NCBI RefSeq assembly: GCF_946886895.1
Contig: NZ_CAMPJO010000001.1
Coordinates: forward strand, 496,001 to 560,000
Direction: 5' to 3'
DNA from: an uncultured Marinobacter sp.
Lineage (GTDB): Bacteria; Pseudomonadota; Gammaproteobacteria; Pseudomonadales; Oleiphilaceae
DNA length: 64,000 nt
Notes under the pieces: model-generated
What the model was told of the DNA's origin: nothing
Databases searched by the model: none
The model's input: only the letters and a program-made list of their open reading frames with translations
Program-made: the position numbers and the translations under genes
Shown: in pieces, positions 18,483 through 29,431 of the stretch
Layout of the letters: each line of letters starts with the position of its first letter
How positions within the stretch are numbered: the first letter of the stretch is position 1

Positions 18483-19436
18483 ATGCTCAGATTTTTCAAG
18501 ATTGTGGATGGCCTGATCAACGAACTGGATATTCCGGACGCCGATATCCTCACCCGCCATCAGGAAGCGGACTGGATCGATGCCCAGGAGCCCACCGAGG
18601 AAGAACGGCAGGTCTTGCAGGGCCTGCTGAAAACCGACATCCCCGAATTCGACGACGTTGAGGAGATCGAGGCCTCGGCCCGCTGCTTTGTGGATCAGGC
18701 AGGCGTTCACGTGCACTCGCTGTTCCTGACCCAGAGCGATGGCCGCCACAGCACGGTCTCGGTGGCCTGCATTCTTCAGCGCAACTGCCTGATCACCATG
18801 CGGGAGGATGAATTGGCGGATTTCCGGCTGCTGCGCATGCGCGCCCGGCGCGGCCAGGTGGAAGCCGGCGACCCGGCGGAACTGCTGGTGACGCTGCTGG
18901 AGCAGAAAGTGGAAAACCACGCCGACGGCCTGGAAGATCTGCACCGCCAGCTTGAAGAGGTCAGCTACCTGGTGCTGGAAGACGAGGATGCGGAACTGGA
19001 CGAGGCCATCAATCGCCTGGCCCGTCTGGAGGACAGCAATGGCAAGACCCGCCTGTGCCTGATGGATACCCAGCGCAATCTGTCGTTCCTGTTGCGCCAT
19101 CTGCGCCGGCAGGGAGACTTGCAGGAGACGTTGCGGGAGATCAACCGGGATATTGAGACGCTGATGTCTCACACGACGTTTCTGTTCGATAAAATCAACT
19201 TTCTGATGGACTCTACGCAGGGGTTCATCAACATTGAGCAGAATCAGATTATCAAGATTTTCTCGATTGCCGCGGTGGTGTTTCTGCCGCCTACGCTGAT
19301 TGCCAGCATTTATGGCATGAACTTTCAGCATATGCCCGAGCTGGAATGGCTGGCGGGTTATCCGGCGGCCTTGGGGCTGATGGTGGCTGCGGCGTTTGCG
19401 CCTTACTGGTATTTCAAGCGCAAGGGCTGGCTTTAA
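18483..19436 (+). CDS. CorA-family magnesium transporter (second copy)
   Basis: CorA-type channel protein of 317 aa. The acidic cytoplasmic domain (about 1-250) is followed by two membrane segments joined by YGMNF near residue 281, ending YWYFKRKGWL. Size and acidic N-terminus are closer to E. coli CorA (316 aa) than the copy at 9003-10076. AGGAG precedes ATG 18483. Ion preference (Mg2+, Co2+, Ni2+) cannot be decided. It is followed by palindromic element C and the converging uvrD gene. Confidence 0.93.
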   Translation: MLRFFKIVDGLINELDIPDADILTRHQEADWIDAQEPTEEERQVLQGLLKTDIPEFDDVEEIEASARCFVDQAGVHVHSLFLTQSDGRHSTVSVACILQRNCLITMREDELADFRLLRMRARRGQVEAGDPAELLVTLLEQKVENHADGLEDLHRQLEEVSYLVLEDEDAELDEAINRLARLEDSNGKTRLCLMDTQRNLSFLLRHLRRQGDLQETLREINRDIETLMSHTTFLFDKINFLMDSTQGFINIEQNQIIKIFSIAAVVFLPPTLIASIYGMNFQHMPELEWLAGYPAALGLMVAAAFAPYWYFKRKGWL

Positions 19437-19474
19437 GGTTTGGGTAAAGCAAGTGTCAGGCAGACTTCGGAGAA

Positions 19475-19590
19475 GGCAAGGATTGGGAGTCTCTTCCCAA
19501 AACACGCTCCTTGCGGCACGTCCCTGTGACGCTTGGGCTCCGCCATCCATGGCTCCGCACAGTTTTGGGAAGAGACTCCCAACCCTTGCC
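19475..19590. repeat. Long palindromic intergenic element, copy C
   Basis: Arms 19475-19503 and 19562-19590 (29 nt) pair with one mismatch. The 58-nt core 19504-19561 starts ACGCT and carries CTCCGCCATCCATGGCTCCGCA near its end, closely matching copy E, and a small CACG/TGTG hairpin before that. It fills the gap between the second corA gene and the converging uvrD gene. Confidence 0.9.
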
Positions 19591-19642
19591 CCGAGCTACA
19601 GAGGAAACCTCGAAAGCATTTTTGAGGCTGCCACCCCCAAAA

Positions 19643-21808
<2,166 letters not shown>

Positions 21809-21899
21809 AAAATCGGTTCGCTACTGGTTAAATAAACAGGAGTTTGATTATAACAGGAGAAAAGCGGGTTTGCCGGGTGGGGATACGTTGGGGTCGGTT

Positions 21900-21925
21900 G
21901 TCGGATTACGCTTTGCTAATCCGAC
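21900..21925. repeat. REP-like palindrome
   Basis: A 9-bp stem GTCGGATTA/TAATCCGAC with an eight-base loop, followed by CTAC. This is the common REP type (GTAGGTCGGATTA...TAATCCGAC) found between genes in many proteobacteria. It lies upstream of uvrD and about 50 bases from palindromic element D, and is not related to that element. Confidence 0.75.
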
Positions 21926-21977
21926 CTACAGAAGCTGAGCCTAAATTACTCGAAAGCCCACTCCTGAATTGGAAAGA

Positions 21978-22083
21978 GCGCGGGGGAGGTTCCCCTTCAG
22001 GACTGTCTGTGGCCATGGATGGCCACAGCCAAGCGCACATGGATGTGCTCGTAGCGTGTCCTGAAGGGGAACCTCCCCCGTGC
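21978..22083. repeat. Long palindromic intergenic element, copy D (inverted)
   Basis: Arms 21978-22003 and 22058-22083 (26 nt) pair with one mismatch. Read on the minus strand the 54-nt core 22004-22057 begins ACGCT and contains the hairpins GCACATCCATGTGC and CTGTGGCCATCCATGGCCACAG. Relative to copies A and B both sides of the inner stem have changed together, so pairing is kept. It lies just after the 3' end of the aldehyde dehydrogenase gene and upstream of uvrD, both on the minus strand. Confidence 0.9.
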
Positions 22084-22108
22084 GACACCCCCAAAGATGA
22101 GGGCTTTT

Positions 22109-23560
22109 CTAGAAGCCTCTGGGAACTGTCTGAGCTTCTACAAACTCAAACAGACCTTCCAGACCGCCTTCACGGCCGATGCCGGAGGCCTTCATGCCAC
22201 CGAAGGGCGCTTCCGGTGTCGGGCCGGTGCCGGTGTTCCAGCCGCAGTGGCCGAAACGCAGGCCGGCGGCAACACGCTGGGCGCGCTCCGCATCACCGGT
22301 GAACACATACGACGCCAGGCCGAACTCGGTGTCATTGCCCGCTTCAATCACTTCCTCTTCAGTGCGGAACAGAGCCATGGGCACCAGCGGGCCGAAGGTT
22401 TCTTCCTGGTAGCAGCACATGTCCCGGTTCACGCCATGAACCACCGTAGGCGGGAAGAACAGGCCGTCGCCGAGTTCGCCCGGCTGCTTGCCTGCGACCA
22501 GTTTGGCACCTTTTTCGAGCGCATCTTCAAGGTGACGTTTCACCTTGTCGAATCCGGCCTTGTTGATCAGCGGGCCGATATCGACATCACCGTTGATGCC
22601 GTCGCCGGCCTTCATTCTGTTCACCCGCTCGGCGAGTTTCTCGCCGAAGGCGTCGGCCACTTTCTCATGCACGAAAACGCGGTTGGCGCAGACACAGGTC
22701 TGGCCGCCGCCGCGGAATTTGTTGGCGATCAGGTTGTCGGCGGCGGCGTCCAGGTCGGCATCGTCGAAGACGATAAACGGCGCGTTGCCACCCAGCTCCA
22801 GGGCCAGTTTCTTGACCTGCTCGGCGGTGTCGACAATCAGCTTGCGGCCCACTTCGGTGGAACCGGTGAAGCTGAGCATGGGCACGTCCGGGCTTTCACA
22901 CAACACCTTGCCGATCACGCTGGCCTTGCCCATCACGAGATTAACCATGCCATCCGGCAAATCCGTGTGTTTTTCCATCAGACTGAACAGGGCAATCATG
23001 GTCAGCGGCGTTTCGCTGGCTGGTTTAATCACCGACGGGCAACCCGCTGCGAGTGCAGCGGATAGCTTCTTGGCGATCATGCCGATGGGGAAGTTCCAGG
23101 GCGTGATCAGCCCGGCCACGCCGATGGGCCGGTAATGAACGGTCCAGGTGCAGTCCTTGGGCTTTTCCGGGATGGTGTGGGCGTCCAGGGCCTGGATGTG
23201 CTTGGAGCAGTAGTCGAAGAATCCGGCGGCGTAATCCACCTCTCCCTGGGCTTCCTGCAGGGGTTTGCCGTGCTCCATGCAGAGAATCCGGCCGACCTCT
23301 TCCTTGTTGGCCTTGAGGGCGTCCCGGATGTCTTCCAACCATTTGCGGCGGGTTTCGATGGTATAGGGGCTGGTCAGCCGCAGTGCGGACTTGCCCGCCG
23401 CCACGGCCGCCTTGACCTCCTCTTCGGACATGGAGGCCGCTTTGGCAATCACCTCGCCCGTGGCCGGGTTATAAACATCAAAGGTGTTGCCGTGGGCGTT
23501 GTCCGTCCAGCGACCGCCGATGTAGCCAGTCATGTTTTCCAGCAGGGGTGACTTGATCAT
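22109..23560 (-). CDS. NAD(P)-dependent succinate-semialdehyde dehydrogenase family protein
   Basis: Aldehyde dehydrogenase of 483 aa. The general base Glu in LALELGGNAPFIVFDDADLD and the catalytic Cys in GGGQTCVCANR match GabD-type succinate-semialdehyde dehydrogenases, as does the overall length. The reaction would oxidise succinate semialdehyde (or glutarate semialdehyde) to the acid at the end of GABA and putrescine breakdown. GAGGAG precedes ATG 23560. It is divergent from a polyamine deacetylase gene, which supports a polyamine route. Confidence 0.87.
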   Translation of the reverse strand: MIKSPLLENMTGYIGGRWTDNAHGNTFDVYNPATGEVIAKAASMSEEEVKAAVAAGKSALRLTSPYTIETRRKWLEDIRDALKANKEEVGRILCMEHGKPLQEAQGEVDYAAGFFDYCSKHIQALDAHTIPEKPKDCTWTVHYRPIGVAGLITPWNFPIGMIAKKLSAALAAGCPSVIKPASETPLTMIALFSLMEKHTDLPDGMVNLVMGKASVIGKVLCESPDVPMLSFTGSTEVGRKLIVDTAEQVKKLALELGGNAPFIVFDDADLDAAADNLIANKFRGGGQTCVCANRVFVHEKVADAFGEKLAERVNRMKAGDGINGDVDIGPLINKAGFDKVKRHLEDALEKGAKLVAGKQPGELGDGLFFPPTVVHGVNRDMCCYQEETFGPLVPMALFRTEEEVIEAGNDTEFGLASYVFTGDAERAQRVAAGLRFGHCGWNTGTGPTPEAPFGGMKASGIGREGGLEGLFEFVEAQTVPRGF

Positions 23561-23649
23561 CTCGGCTCCTCTTCTATGGTTCGCTCAGCCCTGTCACAGG
23601 GCGATGTGTCGGGTGTCTTGGTTGCGTCACTGATTCATGTCTTTCATAG

Positions 23650-23664
23650 TGGATGTTGTATCCA
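23650..23664. promoter_or_regulatory. Short inverted repeat in the divergent dehydrogenase/deacetylase promoter gap
   Basis: TGGAT-GTTGT-ATCCA is a perfect 5+5 inverted repeat with a five-base spacer in the 187-base gap between the two divergent genes. The size suits a dimeric regulator site, but no regulator gene lies nearby and I cannot name one. Confidence 0.3.
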
Positions 23665-23747
23665 TGCCTGTAAAGTCAAGGGCAGGCTTTTGACCAGGCT
23701 CCGACTGCGCCTATACTCGGAGAGTCACACACTCAGGAGGCCGGACC

Positions 23748-24761
23748 ATGAAAGCGTTTTTCCACCCCGCTCAGGATCAGCACATCCCGAAGACCTATTT
23801 TACCCGGGGTCAGATGCGCCAGCCCCAGGAGGTACCGGACCGCACCGGGCAGATGCTGGAAGGCCTGAAGGAAATGGGTATTTCCGTGCTGCAGCCGGCG
23901 GACCAGGGCGCCGGCCCGATTTCCAACGTGCACGATCTGGGCTACCTGCGTTTTCTGGAGTCTGCCCACCGGCGCTGGAAGGCCATGGGCGACTGGGGCG
24001 ATGAAGTCATTTCCAATATTTTTGTCCGCGCTCCCAATCACCTTACCGGCATTCTCGCGGAAGCCGCCCGCTACCAGGCGGATGGCAGTTGCCCGATTGG
24101 CGAGAACACCTGGCATGCCGCCTACTGGTCGGCCCAGTCCGCGCTGGGTGCGGCCGATGCCCTGATCGCCGGGGACCGGACCTCATACGCCGTTTGTCGC
24201 CCACCCGGGCACCACGCCCGTAGGGACGCCGCCGGCGGATTCTGCTATCTCAACAACGCCGCCATTGCCGCCGAGCATATGAAGGCCCGGTTTCCCCGCA
24301 TCGTAATCCTGGACACCGATATGCATCACGGCCAGGGCATTCAGGAAATTTTCTACAATCGCAGCGATGTGCTCTATATCTCCATCCACGGCGATCCCAC
24401 CAATTTCTACCCAGTCGTGACCGGGTATGAGAACGAACGCGGTGAGGGTGAGGGTTTTGGCTACAACATCAATTTGCCCATGCCCCACGGTTCATCGGAA
24501 GTGGATTTCTTCAACAAACTGGACGAGGCGCTGGCGGCCATCAAGCTGTTCCAGCCGGATGCCATGATCCTCACCCTGGGGTTCGATATCTACAAGAATG
24601 ACCCCCAGGCCAAGGTATCGGTGTCGTCGGAGGGGTTCCAGCGGCTCAGCACCCACATCCGCCAGCTTGGCCTGCCCACACTGGTGGTGCAGGAAGGCGG
24701 CTATGACCTGGACACCCTCAACGAGAATGTCCAGCAGTTCGTGCGGGGGTTCGAGGGCTAA
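23748..24761 (+). CDS. Histone deacetylase-family acetylpolyamine amidohydrolase
   Basis: Zinc-dependent deacetylase of 337 aa. Active-site segments are CRPPGHHA (catalytic His pair), DTDMHHGQG (Asp and His zinc ligands), LGFDIYKNDP (second Asp ligand) and EGGYDLD (transition-state Tyr). The N-terminus (FHPAQDQHIPKTYF, VHDLGYLRFL) resembles the bacterial acetylpolyamine amidohydrolases, which release polyamine and acetate from acetylputrescine or acetylcadaverine. AGGAGG precedes ATG 23748. The divergent succinate-semialdehyde dehydrogenase fits the same catabolic route. Confidence 0.88.
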   Translation: MKAFFHPAQDQHIPKTYFTRGQMRQPQEVPDRTGQMLEGLKEMGISVLQPADQGAGPISNVHDLGYLRFLESAHRRWKAMGDWGDEVISNIFVRAPNHLTGILAEAARYQADGSCPIGENTWHAAYWSAQSALGAADALIAGDRTSYAVCRPPGHHARRDAAGGFCYLNNAAIAAEHMKARFPRIVILDTDMHHGQGIQEIFYNRSDVLYISIHGDPTNFYPVVTGYENERGEGEGFGYNINLPMPHGSSEVDFFNKLDEALAAIKLFQPDAMILTLGFDIYKNDPQAKVSVSSEGFQRLSTHIRQLGLPTLVVQEGGYDLDTLNENVQQFVRGFEG

Positions 24762-24804
24762 AGGCTTTTCCTGAGGCTGAGGGCGCTCCTCAAGCGCTAC
24801 AGAC

Positions 24805-26259
24805 TCAGGCGCCCGGTGCGTACACCTTGATGTTGTCGCGCCCTTCTGCCCGCAGATGGCCGGCGTGCAGCCGGCTCATGGTGCCCCGGTCGCAGTAGAG
24901 CAGGTACTGGCGATTGTCGGGTAAGGCCGCCAATTGCTGCCTGAGTTCGTAGAACGGAATCTGCAGGATTTCGTTGCTGGTCAGTTTCAGCGGCGACTGC
25001 TCGCCCTCGTGGGGGTGGCGGACATCGATAATCACGTCATCGACACCCGGGGTCTGGACCAGCTCCACATCTTCGGGCGTTACCGTGCTTTCCAGCAACC
25101 GGTCCACCGGGGTTTCCTCCCGGGCCTCGATGGCGCCAGCGAGCACGGTCGGGTCCATCAGTGCCTCGTCTGCCTCCACCCGGTACAGCTTTGCGCGGGT
25201 GGCCGGCTTCCGGGAAATCACACCGCAATACTCCGGCATGGTGCGGGCAAACGGCTCCGTGCCGATATCCCTCGCAATCTGGATGATGGACTCCTTGTCC
25301 ATGGCGATCAGGGGCCGCATCACCACCTCATCGCTGGCACGGTCGACCACGTTCAGGTTGGTCAGGGTCTGGCTGGAAACCTGGGCCACGGCATCGCCGG
25401 TAACCAGGCCGGCCACGTTGTTGTGCTTCGCGATTTCAGCGGCGGCCCGGAGCATCTGGCGCTTCAGGATCACCCCCCAGTGGCGATGGCTCACTGAGCG
25501 CATGATCTCGGCCACCACGCCCTCAAACGGAACAGAGATAAACCTGGCGTTGTGCGAAGCGCCGTAACGGTCCCAGAGGTAGTGCACCACCTGCCGCACC
25601 CCAACTTCGTGAGCGACACCTCCCAGATTGAAGAACAGGTAATGGCTCCGGAGCCCCCGGCGCAGCATCAGATAAGCCGCTACCGAGGAGTCATAACCAC
25701 CGGATACCAGGGTCATCACATTTTCAACACTGCCCAGGGGATAGCCACCCGTGCCCCGGTGCTTGCGATGGGCAATGTGGAACTGCTCGTCACGGACCTC
25801 AATGCGCACCTCCACGTCCGGTTCACGCAGGTTCACACCACGGGCCGAGGAGGCCTGCATCAGGGCTGCCCCGACGCTGCGCTCCAGATCAATGGACCGG
25901 AAATCGTGCTCGCCGTGGCGCCGGGCCCGCACCGCAAAGGTTCTGCCGTTCAGCCGGTCGGCAAACGCCTGCACGGCTTTCTCGGCCACATCCTCCAGAT
26001 CCACAAACGGGAACACACCGATTTCCTGGATGGTGGAAATACCGGGAATACGCTGCAGGGCGTCAAGCACCGGGCCGGACAGGCCCCGGTCGTCGGGAAC
26101 CTCAACGTCGACCCGGTCCCAGCTGCCGTCCACCCGAATGTCGTGGTCGAGGCGGGCCAGCAACTTGCGAATGTTCTGCCGCAGATGGCGCATCTGCTGG
26201 CGGCGGACGGGTTTGCTTTTGATGGCAACTTCCTGGGCGGGGCGAATCAGCAGTTTCAT
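24805..26259 (-). CDS. thiI: tRNA 4-thiouridine synthetase / thiamine sulfurtransferase ThiI
   Basis: ThiI (484 aa) adenylates U8 of tRNA and transfers sulfur to it, and also provides sulfur for the thiazole of thiamine. In order: ferredoxin-like and THUMP domains (about 1-165), PP-loop VSGGYDSSVAAY, catalytic disulfide Cys in MPEYCGVIS, and a C-terminal rhodanese domain with persulfide Cys in LLYCDRGTMSR. I start at ATG 26259 because MKLLIRPAQEVAIKS aligns with the E. coli N-terminus and gives the normal length; the frame is open for 35 more codons upstream, and no candidate has a strong ribosome-binding site. Confidence 0.93.
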   Translation of the reverse strand: MKLLIRPAQEVAIKSKPVRRQQMRHLRQNIRKLLARLDHDIRVDGSWDRVDVEVPDDRGLSGPVLDALQRIPGISTIQEIGVFPFVDLEDVAEKAVQAFADRLNGRTFAVRARRHGEHDFRSIDLERSVGAALMQASSARGVNLREPDVEVRIEVRDEQFHIAHRKHRGTGGYPLGSVENVMTLVSGGYDSSVAAYLMLRRGLRSHYLFFNLGGVAHEVGVRQVVHYLWDRYGASHNARFISVPFEGVVAEIMRSVSHRHWGVILKRQMLRAAAEIAKHNNVAGLVTGDAVAQVSSQTLTNLNVVDRASDEVVMRPLIAMDKESIIQIARDIGTEPFARTMPEYCGVISRKPATRAKLYRVEADEALMDPTVLAGAIEAREETPVDRLLESTVTPEDVELVQTPGVDDVIIDVRHPHEGEQSPLKLTSNEILQIPFYELRQQLAALPDNRQYLLYCDRGTMSRLHAGHLRAEGRDNIKVYAPGA

Positions 26260-26369
26260 AAATCGGAGTTTCATCGGGTGGCGTATGATCGGGAAAGCAC
26301 TTAGTGTAACGTTTTGACTCTGTGCCTCAAAATCGGGCATTGCCGAAACATTCAGGAGCTTCACTGTTC

Positions 26370-27743
26370 ATGACCGAACCCACCATCAACGCCCTGGTCT
26401 CGCCCGAGGGCAGCCTGGAAATTCTGTCCAACCACGAAGTTAACCGCCTGAAGGACCGCAGCGAAGGCGGTCTGTACCGGCTGTTCCGCCAGTGTGCCCT
26501 GGCGGTGCTGAACACCGGAGTGGAAGCCGACGACTGTAAAAGCCTGATGGAGGCCCACGCCGACTTCGATGTCCGCCTGGTGCCACAGCCCCGGGGGCTC
26601 AAACTGGAATTGATCAATGCGCCGGCCCACGCCTTCGTGGATGGCGAAATGCTCAGGGCCATCCGGGAACACCTGTTTTCAGTATTGCGGGACATTGTCT
26701 ATTCCCACTCCATCCCGCAAACCGCCGCCGGCTTTCGCCGGGACGACCCCGAGGATCTCACCAACTACGTATTCCACATCCTGCGCAATGCCAAAGTGCT
26801 GGAGGCAGGTCGCCTGCCCGATCTGGTGGTGTGCTGGGGCGGCCACTCGATCAGCCAGGACGAGTACCAGTACAGCAAGGAAATCGGGCACCAGCTCGGG
26901 CTCCGGGCGCTGAGCATCTGCACCGGCTGCGGGCCGGGCGCCATGAAGGGGCCAATGAAAGGCGCCACCATCGGCCACGCCAAGCAACGGGTCAGGAACG
27001 GCCGGTACATCGGTATCACCGAGCCCGGCATCATCGGCGCCGAAGCGCCGAATCCGATTGTTAACGAGCTGGTGATCATGCCGGATATTGAAAAGCGCCT
27101 GGAGGCCTTCGTACGTTGCGGCCATGGCGTGATCGTGTTCCCGGGGGGTGTCGGCACGGCCGAGGAAATTCTCTACCTGCTGGGGATCCTGTTGCACCCG
27201 GACAACGCCGATCTGCCCTTCCCGGTGGTCTTCACCGGAGAACAAGAGAACGCCGACTACTTTGAGATGATCGACAAGTTCATCCGCAACGCCCTGGGCG
27301 ACGCAGCCGCCAGCAAGTACGAGATCATCATCGACGACCCGGTGCGGGTGGCGCAAACCATGAAGAAGGGCATGAAAGAGGTGGAAACCTTCCGCCGGGC
27401 CATGCAGGACGCCTACTACTTCAACTGGATGCTGAAAATCGATCCGGTGTTCCAGTTGCCGTTCGAACCCAACCACGAGAACATGCGGGCCCTGGAGCTG
27501 CATCGTGACCAGCCCGTACACCTGATTGCCGCCAATCTGCGCAAGGCCTTCAGTGGCATTGTTGCGGGTAACGTGAAGGAAGGGGGTATCCGCCAGGTGC
27601 AGGCCAAAGGGCCCTTCGAGATCGCCGGGGATCCGAGCCTGATCAAACCGCTGGAAGCCATGCTCGAACAGTTTGTGGCCCAGAACCGGATGAAACTGCC
27701 TGGTTCATCGGCCTACCGGCCGAGCTACCGGATCGTCAGTTGA
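26370..27743 (+). CDS. ppnN: Nucleotide 5'-monophosphate nucleosidase PpnN (YgdH)
   Basis: PpnN cleaves purine and pyrimidine monophosphates to base and ribose 5-phosphate and in E. coli is activated by (p)ppGpp. The 457-aa protein has the N-terminal YgdH domain (LVSPEGSLEILSNHEV), a LOG-like Rossmann core with the motifs CTGCGPGAMKGPMKGA and FPGGVGTAEEILYLLG, and the C-terminal PpnN extension. Length matches E. coli (454 aa). ATG 26370 has AGGAG twelve bases upstream. It is divergent from thiI, sharing a 110-base gap. Confidence 0.94.
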   Translation: MTEPTINALVSPEGSLEILSNHEVNRLKDRSEGGLYRLFRQCALAVLNTGVEADDCKSLMEAHADFDVRLVPQPRGLKLELINAPAHAFVDGEMLRAIREHLFSVLRDIVYSHSIPQTAAGFRRDDPEDLTNYVFHILRNAKVLEAGRLPDLVVCWGGHSISQDEYQYSKEIGHQLGLRALSICTGCGPGAMKGPMKGATIGHAKQRVRNGRYIGITEPGIIGAEAPNPIVNELVIMPDIEKRLEAFVRCGHGVIVFPGGVGTAEEILYLLGILLHPDNADLPFPVVFTGEQENADYFEMIDKFIRNALGDAAASKYEIIIDDPVRVAQTMKKGMKEVETFRRAMQDAYYFNWMLKIDPVFQLPFEPNHENMRALELHRDQPVHLIAANLRKAFSGIVAGNVKEGGIRQVQAKGPFEIAGDPSLIKPLEAMLEQFVAQNRMKLPGSSAYRPSYRIVS

Positions 27744-27766
27744 GCGGCATCGGCCACTCAACTGAC
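27735..27766. terminator. Hairpin between ppnN and the converging cytochrome gene
   Basis: GTCAGTTGAG at 27735-27744 pairs perfectly with CTCAACTGAC at 27757-27766, and the left arm contains the ppnN stop. No T-run; it could serve both converging transcripts. Confidence 0.4.
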
Positions 27767-27777
27767 AACGGGTCGGG

Positions 27778-28110
27778 TTACTTGCCGCCCGCCGGAAGAC
27801 TTGCGTAGTACGCCGCCAGGTTGGCAATGTCGGTGTCACTCAGGGCCGCCGCCTGGCCCTGCATGATGGCGGCCTGGCCACCGGTACGCTGTTTGTCTCG
27901 GTAGGCTTTCAGTGCCAGAACCAGGTACTGCTCTTTCTGGCCCGCCAGGTTGGGATAGGTCGGGATCTGGGAGATGCCATTGGCACCGTGGCACGCGGCG
28001 CATACCGCGGCCTTGGCCTTACCAGCCGCCACATCGGCAGCGGAGGCAACCATGGGCGTGGCGGCGCTGATCGCAAAAAGTCCTGCTATGGCGTAGTGTT
28101 TCAGACGCAT
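27778..28110 (-). CDS. Periplasmic class I cytochrome c (c5/c553 type)
   Basis: Small monohaem cytochrome of 110 aa. A signal peptide ends near MVASA (residue 24); the mature part starts [18 protein letters not shown] with the CXXCH haem site, and a C-terminal helix [17 protein letters not shown] closes the fold. The likely axial Met is in [10 protein letters not shown] 28110 has GAGGG ten bases upstream; an open extension of 33 codons beyond it lacks a signal sequence and was rejected. It probably shuttles electrons in the periplasm. Confidence 0.92.
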   Translation of the reverse strand: MRLKHYAIAGLFAISAATPMVASAADVAAGKAKAAVCAACHGANGISQIPTYPNLAGQKEQYLVLALKAYRDKQRTGGQAAIMQGQAAALSDTDIANLAAYYASLPAGGK

Positions 28111-28327
28111 TGTTATTACCCTCTCATCATCGTTTTTTGATTGGCCTACCGGTGATCGAAGCCGGTCAGTAAACTGGTCAGAACTTATAGCACAGTGATG
28201 CGGTTGCACAAATGCGATAGATCAAGGCATCAGAGCCGTTCCGGGCGTCAATGGCTTATTTGCCGACGCCTGAATGTACGAACAGTACCTTGTCGCAGAT
28301 TAGATCCACTCTCCGGAGACCAGCCAG

Positions 28328-29425
28328 ATGTCCATAGAGGTTCAGGAACTTCCCTGCCGTGAAGGCTACCTTGGCCTGTTAACCCTGAACGCCCCCGCCA
28401 GCCTGAACGCCCTCACCGAGGCCATGATCGAGCAGGCCCAGGCGACGCTGGATGGCTGGGCCCGGGATCAGCGCATCTGCCTGGTGGTGATTCGGGGTGC
28501 CGGTGACCGCGCCTTCTGTGCCGGTGGCAACCTCCGGACGCTCTACAACTCGCTGACCGGGGGCGACCCGGCCGCCGCCTCGCGCTTCTTTACCCGGGAA
28601 TACCGGCTCGACTACACCCTGCACCGTTTTCCGAAGCCCGTTGTCGGGCTCGCCCATGGTGTGGTGATGGGCGGTGGGCTGGGCCTGCTATCCGGCTGCC
28701 GCTACCGTCTGGTGACGCCGGATGTCACTCTGGCGATGCCGGAAATTTCCATCGGGCTGTTCCCGGACGTGGGCGCCAGCTGGTTTCTGAACCGGCTACC
28801 CGGGCGCCTGGGCCTGTTCATGGGCCTGACCGGTGCCCGGCTGAACGTATCCGACAGTTTGCGCGTGGGGCTGGCGGATATGGCCTGGTCATCGGAAGAC
28901 CGGGAGCGTCTGCCCGCCCGGTTGCAAGAGGAACGCTGGACCGGCCAGCCAGCCGCCGATGACAACCGGCTGTTCCGGTTGTTGAACCAGATGCCGGGGC
29001 CTGACTATCGCGCCCTGCCGGAAAGCCACCTGGCCCGTCACGAGCAGGACATCGCCCGGCTCAGCGCCGGTGACCAGTTACCGGACATTGTCGATCAACT
29101 CCTGTCTGCGGAGTTCGACAGCGAATGGTGGAACGCCGGTATGGCCAACCTGCGCGAAGGCTGCCCGGTGTCGGCCTGGCTGGTCTGGACCCAGCTCCGG
29201 AAAGCCCAGCAAATGTCACTGAAGGATGTGTTTCGTATGGAACTAGCCATGGCGCAGGCCTGCACCCGTCGGCCGGACCTCGCCGAAGGCGTCCGGGCGC
29301 GGCTGGTGGACAAGGATCAACCGGTATGGACCTTCCCCGGCGTCGCCGACGTTCCCGACGACGTGGTGATGGCCCATTTCAAGCCCGAGTGGACCGACGA
29401 CACCGACCCGATGCAACTCGGCTGA
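28328..29425 (+). CDS. Enoyl-CoA hydratase/isomerase family protein, 3-hydroxyisobutyryl-CoA hydrolase type
   Basis: Crotonase-fold protein of 365 aa. The first oxyanion-hole segment GAGDRAFCAGGNLRTLY and the second, GVVMGGGLGLLSGCRYR, are intact, and MPEISIGLFPDVGASWFLNR is the hallmark of the 3-hydroxyisobutyryl-CoA hydrolase branch (valine breakdown), as is the long C-terminal region. The same branch includes enzymes of other specificity, so the reaction is a family-level call. Start ATG 28328 has GGAG about ten bases upstream. Confidence 0.85.
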   Translation: MSIEVQELPCREGYLGLLTLNAPASLNALTEAMIEQAQATLDGWARDQRICLVVIRGAGDRAFCAGGNLRTLYNSLTGGDPAAASRFFTREYRLDYTLHRFPKPVVGLAHGVVMGGGLGLLSGCRYRLVTPDVTLAMPEISIGLFPDVGASWFLNRLPGRLGLFMGLTGARLNVSDSLRVGLADMAWSSEDRERLPARLQEERWTGQPAADDNRLFRLLNQMPGPDYRALPESHLARHEQDIARLSAGDQLPDIVDQLLSAEFDSEWWNAGMANLREGCPVSAWLVWTQLRKAQQMSLKDVFRMELAMAQACTRRPDLAEGVRARLVDKDQPVWTFPGVADVPDDVVMAHFKPEWTDDTDPMQLG

Positions 29426-29431
29426 CTCCGC

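Noticed and set aside
9003..19436. The two CorA-like genes as a recent duplication.
   Set aside because: They differ in length and share only the C-terminal membrane pair and YGMNF motif, so they are old paralogues.
17535..19550. A 671-codon minus-strand open frame across uppP and corA.
   Set aside because: It covers two well-supported plus-strand genes and palindromic element C; the protein is low-complexity and rich in Gln, Gly and Ala without motifs.
19475..19590. Palindromic elements as ordinary Rho-independent terminators.
   Set aside because: They lack T-runs, are far longer than needed, and carry a conserved 52-58 nt core, which a plain terminator would not need.
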